Shown piece after piece: positions 50,956 through 59,708 of a stretch of 64,000 nt of DNA (the first letter of the stretch is position 1; the number at the start of each line of letters is the position of its first letter). The notes beneath the pieces were generated by a model that searched no databases, was not told where the DNA came from, and saw only the letters and a list, made by a program, of their open reading frames with translations. Both the position numbers and the translations under genes were made by a program. The DNA is from DRPN01 sp964599235 (GTDB taxonomy: Bacteria > Bacteroidota > Bacteroidia > Bacteroidales > VadinHA17), in the NCBI GenBank assembly GCA_964599235.1, contig CAZRDX010000018.1, positions 1 through 64,000 on the forward strand, read 5' to 3'.

Positions 50956-51678
50956 ATGAAAACAACGCTATATCTGATCCCCACGGGGCTGGGGGGTGGG
51001 GAGGCGACCGATTATCTGCCGGCCGGGGTGATCCGCCGTCTTCATTCGCTCACCCTTTTTTTTGTGGAGAGCGTTCGGACGGCCCGGCGTTTCCTGCGTG
51101 CCACGGGTTTTGAGGGTGATCTTTCGGCTCTCCGTTTTCATGAGCTGAGCGAGCACACCCCCCCGCAGGAGACGGAGGCTTTGCTGGCGCTACTGCTGTC
51201 GGAAGGTTCGGCGGGGCTGCTCTCGGAGGCAGGTCTTCCGGCCGTGGCCGACCCCGGCGCCTCGTTGGTCGCCCTCTGTCACCGTCATGGGGTGCAGGTG
51301 GTTCCCCTGACCGGTCCTTCTTCGTTGTTCCTGGCCCTCATGGCCTCGGGCCTCAACGGCCAGCATTTCACTTTCCACGGTTACCTGCCCCGTGAACGAC
51401 AGGCGCTGGTCCGTGCTCTGCGGGAGATGGAACGTCTCGCCCGCCACGAGGGCAGCAGTCATCTCTTCATGGAGACCCCATACCGCAACGACAGGCTTTT
51501 CGGCGAGATACTGCGCTGCTGCCATCCCGACACCCTGCTTTGTGTGGCCGCCTCCCTCACCACCTCCACAGAGTTCATCCTCACCCGGGAGATCGCCGCC
51601 TGGAAGGCAAGCGGCTATATGCCGGGACGACAACCCGTCATCTTCATCCTGGGCAGCCAGCCCGGTCCCCGTCATTGA
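50956..51678 (+). CDS. RsmI-like SAM-dependent methyltransferase
   Basis: 240 residues of the tetrapyrrole-methylase / RsmI family, which methylates ribose of 16S rRNA or related targets. Seen: LYLIPTGLGGG at the N terminus, FFVESVRTARRFL, LLSEAGLPAVADPGASLV (the SAM-binding loop), VVPLTGPSSLFLALMASG, FHGYLPRER and FMETPYRND. It matches the short Bacteroidetes paralogue of RsmI rather than the full-length form, so the exact target is open. The start follows a promoter box by five bases; the open frame from 50884 precedes the box and is not used. Confidence 0.85.
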   Translation: MKTTLYLIPTGLGGGEATDYLPAGVIRRLHSLTLFFVESVRTARRFLRATGFEGDLSALRFHELSEHTPPQETEALLALLLSEGSAGLLSEAGLPAVADPGASLVALCHRHGVQVVPLTGPSSLFLALMASGLNGQHFTFHGYLPRERQALVRALREMERLARHEGSSHLFMETPYRNDRLFGEILRCCHPDTLLCVAASLTTSTEFILTREIAAWKASGYMPGRQPVIFILGSQPGPRH

Positions 51679-51702
51679 GGACGGCATCTCGATCATCTTT
51701 CT

Positions 51703-51710
51703 TACCTTTG
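51703..51710 (+). promoter_or_regulatory. -7 box TACCTTTG five bases before ATG
   Basis: Exact TAnnTTTG with the ATG at 51716, the third plus-strand case in 10.2 kb with a five-base gap. Confidence 0.6.
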
Positions 51711-51715
51711 TCTTT

Positions 51716-52498
51716 ATGTCCTCTGCCGACGCCATACGTATCACTTTCCTCGGCACCGGCACCTCGCAGGGTGTTCCGGTGATCGCCTGTCCGTGCGAGG
51801 TATGCCATTCCACCGACAGCCGTGACAAGCGGCTCCGCTCCTCCCTGCTCATACGCAGCCGCACCACCACCGTGGTCATCGACTCCGGGCCCGACTTCCG
51901 CCAGCAGATGCTCCGCGAAGAGGTCCTGCACCTGGACGCCATCCTCTTCACCCACGAACACAAGGACCACATAGCCGGCATGGACGACATCCGGGCCTAC
52001 AACTTCATCCAGAAAAAACCCATGGACATCTGGGCCGAGCCCCGTGTGCAACATGCCTTGCGCCGCGAGTTCGCCTATGTTTTCGCCGAATACAAGTACC
52101 CCGGCATCCCGCAGGTGAACCTCCATACCATCGTCGAGGGGGAGCCGTTCCGGGTGGGCGACATCCCCTTCCTCCCCCTGCGTGTCATGCATTACCGGCT
52201 GCCCATCACCGGTTTCCGTTTCGGCGACTTCGCCTACATCACCGATGCCAAGACCCTTCCTCCGGCCACGATGGAGAGGCTGCGTGGCACACGCATCCTC
52301 ATCCTGAACGCACTGCGAAAGAAACACCACCTCACCCATCTCACCCTGGAAGAGGCCCTGGAGATCATCGAAAAGATCAGACCGGAACAGGCGTGGCTCA
52401 CCCACATCTCCCACCTCATGGGGTTCCACCGGGATGTGGAAAAAGAACTTCCGCCGCATGTCCATCTGGCATATGACGGTCTGACCCTCACCCGATGA
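51716..52498 (+). CDS. Metallo-beta-lactamase fold hydrolase, PhnP-like
   Basis: 260 residues. The fold starts with IRITFLGTGTSQGVPVIAC, a run also seen in PhnP-type phosphodiesterases, with CPCEVCHSTDSRDKRLRSS holding the cysteine cluster. The two-metal site is FTHEHKDHIAGMDD, then HYRLPITGF, ITDAKTL and a late HISHLMGF. PhnP cleaves cyclic phosphodiesters, but family members differ. It lies 37 bases after the RsmI-like gene but has its own promoter box. The ATG at 51716 is far better than the longer open frame, which overlaps the methyltransferase. Confidence 0.87.
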   Translation: MSSADAIRITFLGTGTSQGVPVIACPCEVCHSTDSRDKRLRSSLLIRSRTTTVVIDSGPDFRQQMLREEVLHLDAILFTHEHKDHIAGMDDIRAYNFIQKKPMDIWAEPRVQHALRREFAYVFAEYKYPGIPQVNLHTIVEGEPFRVGDIPFLPLRVMHYRLPITGFRFGDFAYITDAKTLPPATMERLRGTRILILNALRKKHHLTHLTLEEALEIIEKIRPEQAWLTHISHLMGFHRDVEKELPPHVHLAYDGLTLTR

Positions 52499-52537
52499 AG
52501 GTTATTGCGAAAAGTTCATAAAAAACCGGATCTACGA

Positions 52538-53437
52538 ATGTCCAGAATCAACGCGACCGACGCCGAGAGCTCAGGCCAAGAAAAGTTCCTTCCCGCTGCA
52601 GCCTTGATGACGGCGTTCCTTCTCTTCGTCTCCTGCCACAAGGATGCACCGATCGCCCCTTCGTCGCGCCTGCTCTTCGCTTCGGGGTTTGAAGGCGGTG
52701 TATACATCGATAAAAAGGCAGAGGAAGGCTGGGAGGATTACCGTTTCATCCGGGGTACCGACAGTATCACGGGCTTCACCTGGCCCATCACGGTGCTGGG
52801 GGCCAGTCACAGCGGACTGCATTACATTGACGACGACGGGCACCGGGCAGTCTTTGCCGAGTTACGCAGGGTCACCGGCTACGACGGCAAGCCCACCACG
52901 GCACTCTACCAGCAGGAGAACTACGACCTCGGTGTCACCCAGTGTCCTTACGAGATCCTGAACATCAGGGAGGGGAAGCGCGACCTCTGCATCCGGTTCC
53001 GCATACGTCTGGATAGTACCAGTCTGCATCAGCCGGACATGTGGCGTACCTACTTTGAGTGGAAGAGCCGGGGGTACGCCGAAGGGGCAGGGTTCCGGCT
53101 CATCGCTTTCATCTATGCCGACGGCGACGGGGTCCCCTACTGGCATTTCCAGGGCGACCGCGACCCGCAGCATCCCCTGTGGGAGATCGACAACAGGGAG
53201 ATCCCCGTACCGGAAGAACGCTGGTTCCTGAACGAGTTCTTCTGGCACTGGAGCCCCGGCGACGACGGGATCGCCCTCTGGAAGGTCGACGGCATCACCG
53301 TGGCCGAACACCACGGCCCCACCACACGCAACGAACAACCTGTCGATTTCATCATGCTGGGGCAGATCTACGGCGACGCCAACCCAAAACACCAATGGAT
53401 CGACGACATCGAGATCCGGGACACCTTACCGGAATGA
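52538..53437 (+). CDS. Jelly-roll lipoprotein, possible polysaccharide lyase or lectin
   Basis: 299 residues from the ATG at 52538, or 310 from an upstream start at 52505. The lipobox is FVSC after a hydrophobic stretch (AALMTAFLLF). The rest is one concanavalin-like beta-sandwich (LLFASGFEGGVYID, CIRFRIRLDSTS, FRLIAFIYADGDGVPYWHF, GIALWKVDGITVAEHHG, HQWIDDIEIRD). This layout is found in surface glycan-binding proteins and in polysaccharide lyases with jelly-roll folds. I could not assign a lyase family or catalytic residues. Function is open. Confidence 0.6.
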   Translation: MSRINATDAESSGQEKFLPAAALMTAFLLFVSCHKDAPIAPSSRLLFASGFEGGVYIDKKAEEGWEDYRFIRGTDSITGFTWPITVLGASHSGLHYIDDDGHRAVFAELRRVTGYDGKPTTALYQQENYDLGVTQCPYEILNIREGKRDLCIRFRIRLDSTSLHQPDMWRTYFEWKSRGYAEGAGFRLIAFIYADGDGVPYWHFQGDRDPQHPLWEIDNREIPVPEERWFLNEFFWHWSPGDDGIALWKVDGITVAEHHGPTTRNEQPVDFIMLGQIYGDANPKHQWIDDIEIRDTLPE

Positions 53438-53530
53438 CCGGCCTCCGCACTGCCCTCTGCTGAAAACTGCCTGCCCGATCGGCAAAAACCGCTCATCAAA
53501 CAGTCATCCAAATTGAACCATTAGTGTTCT

Positions 53531-53585
53531 ACCTATTTAAATAGCTATTTAAATAGGTATTTTAATAGGTATTTAAATACCTATT
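53531..53585. repeat. Cluster of AT-rich perfect palindromes
   Basis: A 28-base perfect palindrome (53531-53558, halves ACCTATTTAAATAG) is followed after five bases by a 22-base perfect palindrome (53564-53585, half AATAGGTATTT). Both are built from the words ATAGGT/ACCTAT and TTTAAA. The region is noncoding, about 110 bases before the GH20 start. Confidence 0.8.
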
Positions 53586-53695
53586 TTCAAAAATCTCCTC
53601 GTGAGATGCATTAAAGAAAAACCCAAAAACTGCACAATTTTTGCAGCTCATCAGTGTTATATTCACAACAGAAAACCAAAAACAGAGAAGAAAAG

Positions 53696-55309
53696 ATGTA
53701 CAGGAACCAAAAAGGGAAGGGGCTGCACGGGATCGTGGCAGTCCTGATCATGGCAGGGATGACGGTCACGGCGTGCCGTCAGGAAACCGTGGAGCAGAAC
53801 ATGGCGGAACGGAGCATGATCCCGTTGCCCAGTTCGATCACGCCGGCTGATGGATCTTTCAGGCTGAAGAAGCGGACCATCATCGCCGTCGATGAGGGCA
53901 ATGAACAGCTGTTGGCTGTCGGAAATTATCTGGCGGAGCTGCTGAAGCCAGCTACCGGGATCGATTTCAGGGTCAGGACCACTTCCCGCGCCACCCCTGC
54001 CGGGGACATACGGCTCACCCTGGCTGACAATGCCCCCGACCTGGGGGATGAGGGCTATGAGCTGGAGGTCACCCGCCGGCGCATTCATCTGCGGGCCAAC
54101 ACCCCTGCCGGCATCTTTTACGGCATCCAGACCCTCCGGCAGCTGTTGCCCGCCTCCATCGAGAAAGACTCTCTCCAGGAAGGTCCCTGGCTCATCCCTG
54201 CCGGCACCATCTGCGACTGTCCCGTCTACACATACCGGGGCGTGATGCTCGACGTGGCGCGTCATTTCTTTCCTCCCGAAGATGTCAAGCGTCTCATCGA
54301 CGAAATGGCCGCCTTCAAGCTCAACCGGCTCCATCTCCATCTTTCCGATGACCAGGGCTGGAGGATCGAGATCAAGTCGTGGCCCAAGCTCACCGTGATA
54401 GGGGGCAGCACCGAAGTAGGAGGAGGGAAAGGCGGTTTCTACACGCAGGAGGAGTTCCGCGACCTGGTGAACTATGCTGCCAGCCGCTTCATCACCATCA
54501 TCCCCGAGATCGATATGCCCGGCCATACCAATGCTGCTCTGGCATCCTACCCCGAACTCAACTGCGACGGCAAAGCCACGGAACTCTTCACCGGCACCAA
54601 GGTGGGGTTCAGCAAACTCTGCACAAAGAAGGAGGTGGTATACAAGTTCATCGACGACGTGGTGGGTGAATTGACGGACCTCACTCCCGGCCCGTGGTTC
54701 CATATCGGCGGTGATGAATCCTTTGCCACGCCCATGGAGGAATATGTCCCTTTCATTGAGAGGGCTCAGGAGATCGTTGCCAGCCACGACAGGAAAGTGA
54801 TCGGCTGGGACGAGATCTCCCATGCCTCCCTCCGGCCCGGCACGGTCGTCCAGTACTGGGCACGTGCCAAGAATGCCAGACGGGCGGTGCAGAAAGGAGC
54901 AAAGGTCATCATGTCGCCTGCCTCCCGGGCCTATCTTGACATGCAGTACGACTCACTCTGTCCTCTGGGCCTTCACTGGGCCGGTTATGTTGAGGTCGAC
55001 CAGGCCTACAACTGGAACCCGGCCACCCTCGTCGACGGCATCGGCAGGGAACATATCCTGGGCGTGGAATCTCCCATCTGGACCGAGACCATCACCAACA
55101 TGGACGAACTCAACTTCATGGCTTTCCCGCGGCTGGCCGGTCACGCCGAGATAGGATGGTCGGAGCCCTCACGCCGCGACTGGGATGATTACCGACGCCG
55201 CCTCGGCAACTTCGGCCGACGCTTCCGGGCCATGGGAATACGCTTCTACCACTCCCCTCTGATCGAATGGAACGACCAACCCCACCCACAGGTTCCTGAA
55301 AAAAAATGA
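53696..55309 (+). CDS. GH20 beta-N-acetylhexosaminidase, lipoprotein
   Basis: 537 residues with a signal and lipobox (MTVTAC). A GH20b domain (about 40-170) ends with GIFYGIQTLRQLLP. The catalytic barrel follows, with YRGVMLDVARHFF, HLHLSDDQGWRIEIK, IPEIDMPGHTNAAL and the Asp340-Glu341 pair in HIGGDES. It has no accessory domains, unlike the 1345-residue GH20 at 33 kb, and should act in the periplasm or at the cell surface. The start follows an AT-rich region with large palindromes that may control it. A hairpin shared with the convergent gene terminates it. Confidence 0.94.
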   Translation: MYRNQKGKGLHGIVAVLIMAGMTVTACRQETVEQNMAERSMIPLPSSITPADGSFRLKKRTIIAVDEGNEQLLAVGNYLAELLKPATGIDFRVRTTSRATPAGDIRLTLADNAPDLGDEGYELEVTRRRIHLRANTPAGIFYGIQTLRQLLPASIEKDSLQEGPWLIPAGTICDCPVYTYRGVMLDVARHFFPPEDVKRLIDEMAAFKLNRLHLHLSDDQGWRIEIKSWPKLTVIGGSTEVGGGKGGFYTQEEFRDLVNYAASRFITIIPEIDMPGHTNAALASYPELNCDGKATELFTGTKVGFSKLCTKKEVVYKFIDDVVGELTDLTPGPWFHIGGDESFATPMEEYVPFIERAQEIVASHDRKVIGWDEISHASLRPGTVVQYWARAKNARRAVQKGAKVIMSPASRAYLDMQYDSLCPLGLHWAGYVEVDQAYNWNPATLVDGIGREHILGVESPIWTETITNMDELNFMAFPRLAGHAEIGWSEPSRRDWDDYRRRLGNFGRRFRAMGIRFYHSPLIEWNDQPHPQVPEKK

Positions 55310-55314
55310 AAAAG

Positions 55315-55341
55315 AAAAAGCCGGCTATTTGCCGGCTTTTT
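55315..55341. terminator. Bidirectional terminator overlapping a stop codon
   Basis: Perfect 11-base stem AAAAAGCCGGC (55315-55325) with GCCGGCTTTTT (55331-55341) and TATTT loop. The stop codon and last codon of the minus-strand gene lie inside it. Confidence 0.88.
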
Positions 55342-57715
55342 GGTTACAGTATTTCTGAAGATAAAGGGGTGCCATTCTGTTGCCCAACCGCTTGGCCATT
55401 ATGAAATGCATGCAGGCATCCTCCCTCTTCCCCTTCAGGATGAGCAGATTGCCCATCACCAGGTGGGTACCTGCCTTCTCCTGCCTGGTAGCACTTTTCA
55501 TGTTCAGCACCCGGTTGTAGAGCAACAGGGCGCTGTCTGTTTCCTGGAGCTGGGTATAAGCAAACGCTTCACTCAGACAGGCCCGTACATAGTCCTTTTT
55601 CACTTTCATTGTTCTTTCGAACTCTCGGATGGCCCTGCGATACTCTTTCAGCTGGAGCGAAGCCACCCCTATGTTATAGAGGGCCTGATAGTTGTCAGGC
55701 TGCAGCTCCACTGCTTTCCCGAAATCTTTCCGTGCCCGGTCAAAGTTACGCAGAGACATGTTCACAAGCCCTCTGTTGAACCATACCATCACATCGCTGC
55801 TATCCAGGGCCAGGGCGCGGTCGTAGTCTTCCAAAGCCTTTTGGGGGGCTTTCAGGTACTTGGCATAATAGGTTCCCCGGAAAACATAGACACCCGGCAG
55901 GGTGGAGTCAACAGCCAGAAGACGATCGAAGAGGGTCACCACCCGCTTCGGATCAGGATGAACGAACTTCATCAGGCCCATCATCACGAAATGAGTGTCT
56001 GAAGACGCATATTTGAACAACTGCACATACTGGTCCTTGCCCGTGAAGAAAGAATAAGGCACATCCCCGCCCAGACGGCGACTGTAATGTGTATCCCACA
56101 GGATAAGCGAGGAGTCGGGGGCTTCCTCCAGATGCTCACGGGTGATCGTCCTGAAATGAGGATCTTTCTTGTCATAACCCGTGATCCAGAAAAAATAGGG
56201 ATGATTCACATAGGTGGGAAAATCCTTCAGGAAGCTGTGCTTGTAAAGTTTCGCAAAGCGTTCGACCACCTGACGCTCGGGGGAGTCATGACTGTCCGGA
56301 GGTTCCGTGATCATCGTAAAAAGGATCACGGCCCCGGCTGTCAGCCCGGCCATCCACCCCCGCAGACGGCGAAAGAACGCCTCATCATGGAATCGGGCAG
56401 CCGTCATGAGCATAAGAAAAAGGAGCGTGATCCCTCCGGTCACCGCCAGATTACGCCATTGAAAAGTCCCCTCCTTCAGGAAATGGTGGAACACCATACG
56501 CCTGGAAAAGAAAGCCCAGGTCAAAAGCAACACCACACCGGATATCAGGAGGATCCTCCATTGCAGACCGGTCTGTTGGGATGCTTTCTCCGCGGCACGG
56601 GCACGTTCCTTTTCTGCGTAACGCTTGCGCTCCTCGCTGACAAGATGTTTGATCTTTTTGTTCGGCAGTTTTTTCTTTTTTCCCTCCTGGATGATCCTTT
56701 CGATCCGCTTTTCCAGAGGTTCTTCCTGTGTTGTTTTTGCGGGCTGTTCTCTGGCTCCGGCGGTGGCCGCCACGTACCACCAGTGGAACCCTTCCACTGC
56801 CAGAAGAGCGGCCAGCGGTGAGAGCGAGATCATATGACGCAGAAAACCGGCAGCCTGTCCCATGTTGAGCTTCCAGGAAAAAACAACGTAAATGAAAAAA
56901 CCGGTCGTAAACTGCATCCATACCAGAGCATCCAGACGACGCCGGTAAAGCCGCTCAAGAAAACCGATGAAGAAGAAATAGAAGACCACCGGTCCGACGA
57001 TGTAAGGATAACGCTCAAAATAATGGGAGAAAGGACGGTGGCCATATCTGTTGACGCTGTTCTCCTTCCCGAAGGTCTGGTCATAAAGCCAGAGAGGATC
57101 GCCCTGGATGGCCCAGCCCGCCAGGTTCCATAACAACACCGGCACACCCAGGATCAGCACATACCCGTATTTTCTGTTCTTCACCAACACATACACCCAG
57201 AACACCAGCAGCAGGGATAGCTCCAGGCGTGCCAGGGGAAGCAGCGAACCCACGATGGCAAAAAGAAGGTACTTTTCCCTGAGGGAAAAATAGAGCCCCA
57301 GCGTCAGGATGAAAGCCGCCAGAGGCTCGGTAAGGGCACTGGATGATATGGTAAAAAAGAACGACTGGAACAACAGGAAAGGAACCACCAGAAAAGCATC
57401 CTTCATCTTCATCTCCCGGGCTGCGAGATAAAGGAACCAGGCGTTCAGGGCTGTCAGCAAAGCCATCATCAGCACCCCCTCCCGTCCCAGCTGCATCGGC
57501 AGGACGAACAACAATACAAACAGAGGCCGGTTCCACAGAGATATGAACTCTTCAGGATGATGCAATGCCTGCTGCGTGTTGTAAGTGCGTCCGATACAGT
57601 CATCATCCCACGGCGCATTGGACAAAAGATGCCACACCACTGTCAGCACCAGGTACAGGACAATGGTCCCAAAGACCAGCCAGCGCTCTTTACGTTCCTG
57701 CGAGGTATTTTCCAT
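55325..57715 (-). CDS. GT-C type membrane glycosyltransferase-like protein with C-terminal TPR repeats
   Basis: 796 residues from the ATG at 57715. The longer ORF from 57760 adds 15 residues and contains a TACTTTTA promoter-like word. A first luminal/periplasmic loop with PWDDDCIGR fits the acidic motif of GT-C mannosyltransferase-like enzymes. About ten membrane helices follow, with a long basic cytoplasmic insert (EKRIERIIQEGKKKK) between helix groups. The C-terminal 200 residues hold at least four TPR units (LEDYDRALALDSSDVMVWFN, ARKDFGKAVELQPDNYQALYN, YRRAIREFERTMKV). A glycan or lipid-linked sugar role is likely, but no donor can be named. Confidence 0.65.
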   Translation of the reverse strand: MENTSQERKERWLVFGTIVLYLVLTVVWHLLSNAPWDDDCIGRTYNTQQALHHPEEFISLWNRPLFVLLFVLPMQLGREGVLMMALLTALNAWFLYLAAREMKMKDAFLVVPFLLFQSFFFTISSSALTEPLAAFILTLGLYFSLREKYLLFAIVGSLLPLARLELSLLLVFWVYVLVKNRKYGYVLILGVPVLLWNLAGWAIQGDPLWLYDQTFGKENSVNRYGHRPFSHYFERYPYIVGPVVFYFFFIGFLERLYRRRLDALVWMQFTTGFFIYVVFSWKLNMGQAAGFLRHMISLSPLAALLAVEGFHWWYVAATAGAREQPAKTTQEEPLEKRIERIIQEGKKKKLPNKKIKHLVSEERKRYAEKERARAAEKASQQTGLQWRILLISGVVLLLTWAFFSRRMVFHHFLKEGTFQWRNLAVTGGITLLFLMLMTAARFHDEAFFRRLRGWMAGLTAGAVILFTMITEPPDSHDSPERQVVERFAKLYKHSFLKDFPTYVNHPYFFWITGYDKKDPHFRTITREHLEEAPDSSLILWDTHYSRRLGGDVPYSFFTGKDQYVQLFKYASSDTHFVMMGLMKFVHPDPKRVVTLFDRLLAVDSTLPGVYVFRGTYYAKYLKAPQKALEDYDRALALDSSDVMVWFNRGLVNMSLRNFDRARKDFGKAVELQPDNYQALYNIGVASLQLKEYRRAIREFERTMKVKKDYVRACLSEAFAYTQLQETDSALLLYNRVLNMKSATRQEKAGTHLVMGNLLILKGKREDACMHFIMAKRLGNRMAPLYLQKYCNQKAGK

Positions 57716-57831
57716 ATGAAAACCTTGATATGGTAAAAGTAGCGATTTCATAGCGTTCATGCAATTTTCATTTTTTTCCCCACAGAAGTTCTCCCCTTTT
57801 TTCCTGCCGGGCAGAATCCATGCAAAAATTG

Positions 57832-57839
57832 TATCTTAG
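57832..57839 (+). promoter_or_regulatory. -7-like box TATCTTAG
   Basis: One mismatch to TAnnTTTG and identical to the box before susC. It lies 16 bases before the ATG at 57856 and supports that start. Confidence 0.4.
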
Positions 57840-57855
57840 CAAAAAAACCAGGCAC

Positions 57856-59673
57856 ATGGGAATGACGATCATTGAGAAGATCCTGGCGTCGCATGCCGGG
57901 AAGGAGGTGGTCCGGCCGGGTGAGATCGTGGATGTCTTCATCGACGTGCGGGTGGCGCGCGATTTCGGCGGGGCCAATGTGGTGAAGAACATGGAGGAGC
58001 ACGGGCTGACGCTCGATGATCCGTCCCGCACCTTCTTCACTTTCGACACCAACCCCACGGGGTCGGACCAGAAGTATGCCACCAACCAGCAGATCTGCCG
58101 CATCTATGCCCGCAAGCACGGCATCAAGGTCTATGACATCAATGCCGGTATAGGCACCCACCTGCTCATCGACGAGGGGCTGGTCTATCCCGGTGTCACG
58201 GCCATCTCCACCGACTCGCATGCCAACATCCTGGGGGCGGTGGGGGCATTCGGTCAGGGCATGGGCGACAAGGACATCGCCGCCGCCTGGGCCAAGGGGA
58301 AGGTTTGGTTCAAGGTGCCACCCACGGTGAAACTGGTCCTGGAGGGCGAGGTACCCCCCGGACTCACGGCCAAGGAGGTGGTGCTCAACCTGCTGGCACA
58401 GTTCGGCGCCAACGAGCTGCTGGGTTATGCCGTGGAAATGTACGGCAGCGTCGTCGACCGGCTCCGTCTCCACGACCGTATCACGATCGCCTCCATGGGC
58501 ACCGAGATGGGTGCCATCATCCTCCTCTTCCCGCCCGACGACGAGATCATCCGTTACTGTGAGGCCCGTGCCGGCAAGGAGATCACGCCGGTATATGCCG
58601 ATCCCGATGCACACTACGAGCGGGAGATCACCCTCGACGCCGGCCGGTTCGTCACGCGGGTCTCCCGTCCCGGCAAGCCGCACGACACCGTCCCGGCCGA
58701 CGAGGTTCACGGCACCCGCATCGATTCGGCCTTCGTGGGCAGCTGCACCAACGGCCGCATCGAGGACATGCGCGTGGTGGCCGACATCCTCCGCGGACGG
58801 CATGTAGCCCCCGGCGTGGTGATGAAGATCGTGCCGGCCACCGACGAGGTGTGGATGCAGTGCCTCACCGAAGGACTGCTGAAGGTGTTCAAAGAGGCAG
58901 GCGCTCTGGTCTCCAACGCCGGATGTGCGGGATGTGCCGCAGGCCAGGTGGGACAGAACGGCCCCGGCGAAGTGACCATCAGCACCGGCAACCGCAACTT
59001 CCCCGGCAAACAGGGCAAAGGCGAGGTCTACCTCGCCTCACCGGCCGTCGTGGCCGCCTCCGCCGTGGCCGGATACATCACCACCCCCGACAGGATACCC
59101 GACAAACCCCTGCAACCCGACTTCCGGGAAAAAGAGGAACGCCTCGCCGCAGCCAGGAAGAAAGCTGAAACACAACCCCGCCACGAAATGCCGGTGGTGC
59201 TCGAAGGACGCGTATGGATCATCGAGCGTGACAACATCGACACCGACATGATCTTCCACAACCGCCACCTCACGGTCACCGACATCCGCGAGATGGGGCA
59301 GTATGCTTTTGGCAACCTCGAGGGTTACGAGCATTTCGCCCGCGAGGCCCGGCCCGGCGACATCATCATCACCGGCCGCAACTTCGGCGCCGGCAGCTCG
59401 CGCCAGCAGGCGGTTGACTGCTTCAAGAGCCTGGGCGTGCAGGCCATCCTCGCCCGCTCCTTCGGTGCCATCTACGAACGCAACGCCATCAACGCCGCCT
59501 TCCCCGTCCTCACCTACGACGATCTCGGCGACCTGGAGATACGCCAGGGCGATACCGTCCGCCTCAACCTGCAGACAGGAGAGATCGTGAACCTGCGCAA
59601 CGGGAAGAAAGGAAACGTCCATCCTTTTTCCGAAGTGCAGATGGAAATCTACCAGAACGGAGGGCTGTTCTGA
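57856..59673 (+). CDS. Aconitase-superfamily hydro-lyase, fused large and small domains (first of two)
   Basis: 605 residues combining LeuC-like and LeuD-like halves in one chain. The [4Fe-4S] cysteines are Cys297 (SCTNGR) and Cys357 and Cys360 (GCAGCAAGQ). The swivel domain begins near IIERDNIDTDMIF and holds GRNFGAGSSRQQA, in place of the usual GCGSSREHA. The reaction should be stereospecific isomerisation of a 2-hydroxy tricarboxylate or isopropylmalate-like acid. Candidates are aconitase, homoaconitase and isopropylmalate or methylmalate dehydratase; the altered swivel loop argues against ordinary LeuCD. The ATG at 57856 starts a normal family N terminus (MTIIEKILASHAG). A paralogue follows 35 bases downstream. 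Confidence 0.85.
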   Translation: MGMTIIEKILASHAGKEVVRPGEIVDVFIDVRVARDFGGANVVKNMEEHGLTLDDPSRTFFTFDTNPTGSDQKYATNQQICRIYARKHGIKVYDINAGIGTHLLIDEGLVYPGVTAISTDSHANILGAVGAFGQGMGDKDIAAAWAKGKVWFKVPPTVKLVLEGEVPPGLTAKEVVLNLLAQFGANELLGYAVEMYGSVVDRLRLHDRITIASMGTEMGAIILLFPPDDEIIRYCEARAGKEITPVYADPDAHYEREITLDAGRFVTRVSRPGKPHDTVPADEVHGTRIDSAFVGSCTNGRIEDMRVVADILRGRHVAPGVVMKIVPATDEVWMQCLTEGLLKVFKEAGALVSNAGCAGCAAGQVGQNGPGEVTISTGNRNFPGKQGKGEVYLASPAVVAASAVAGYITTPDRIPDKPLQPDFREKEERLAAARKKAETQPRHEMPVVLEGRVWIIERDNIDTDMIFHNRHLTVTDIREMGQYAFGNLEGYEHFAREARPGDIIITGRNFGAGSSRQQAVDCFKSLGVQAILARSFGAIYERNAINAAFPVLTYDDLGDLEIRQGDTVRLNLQTGEIVNLRNGKKGNVHPFSEVQMEIYQNGGLF

Positions 59674-59708
59674 TGCCCGGAACATGAACCTATAATCCGG
59701 AAAAGACC

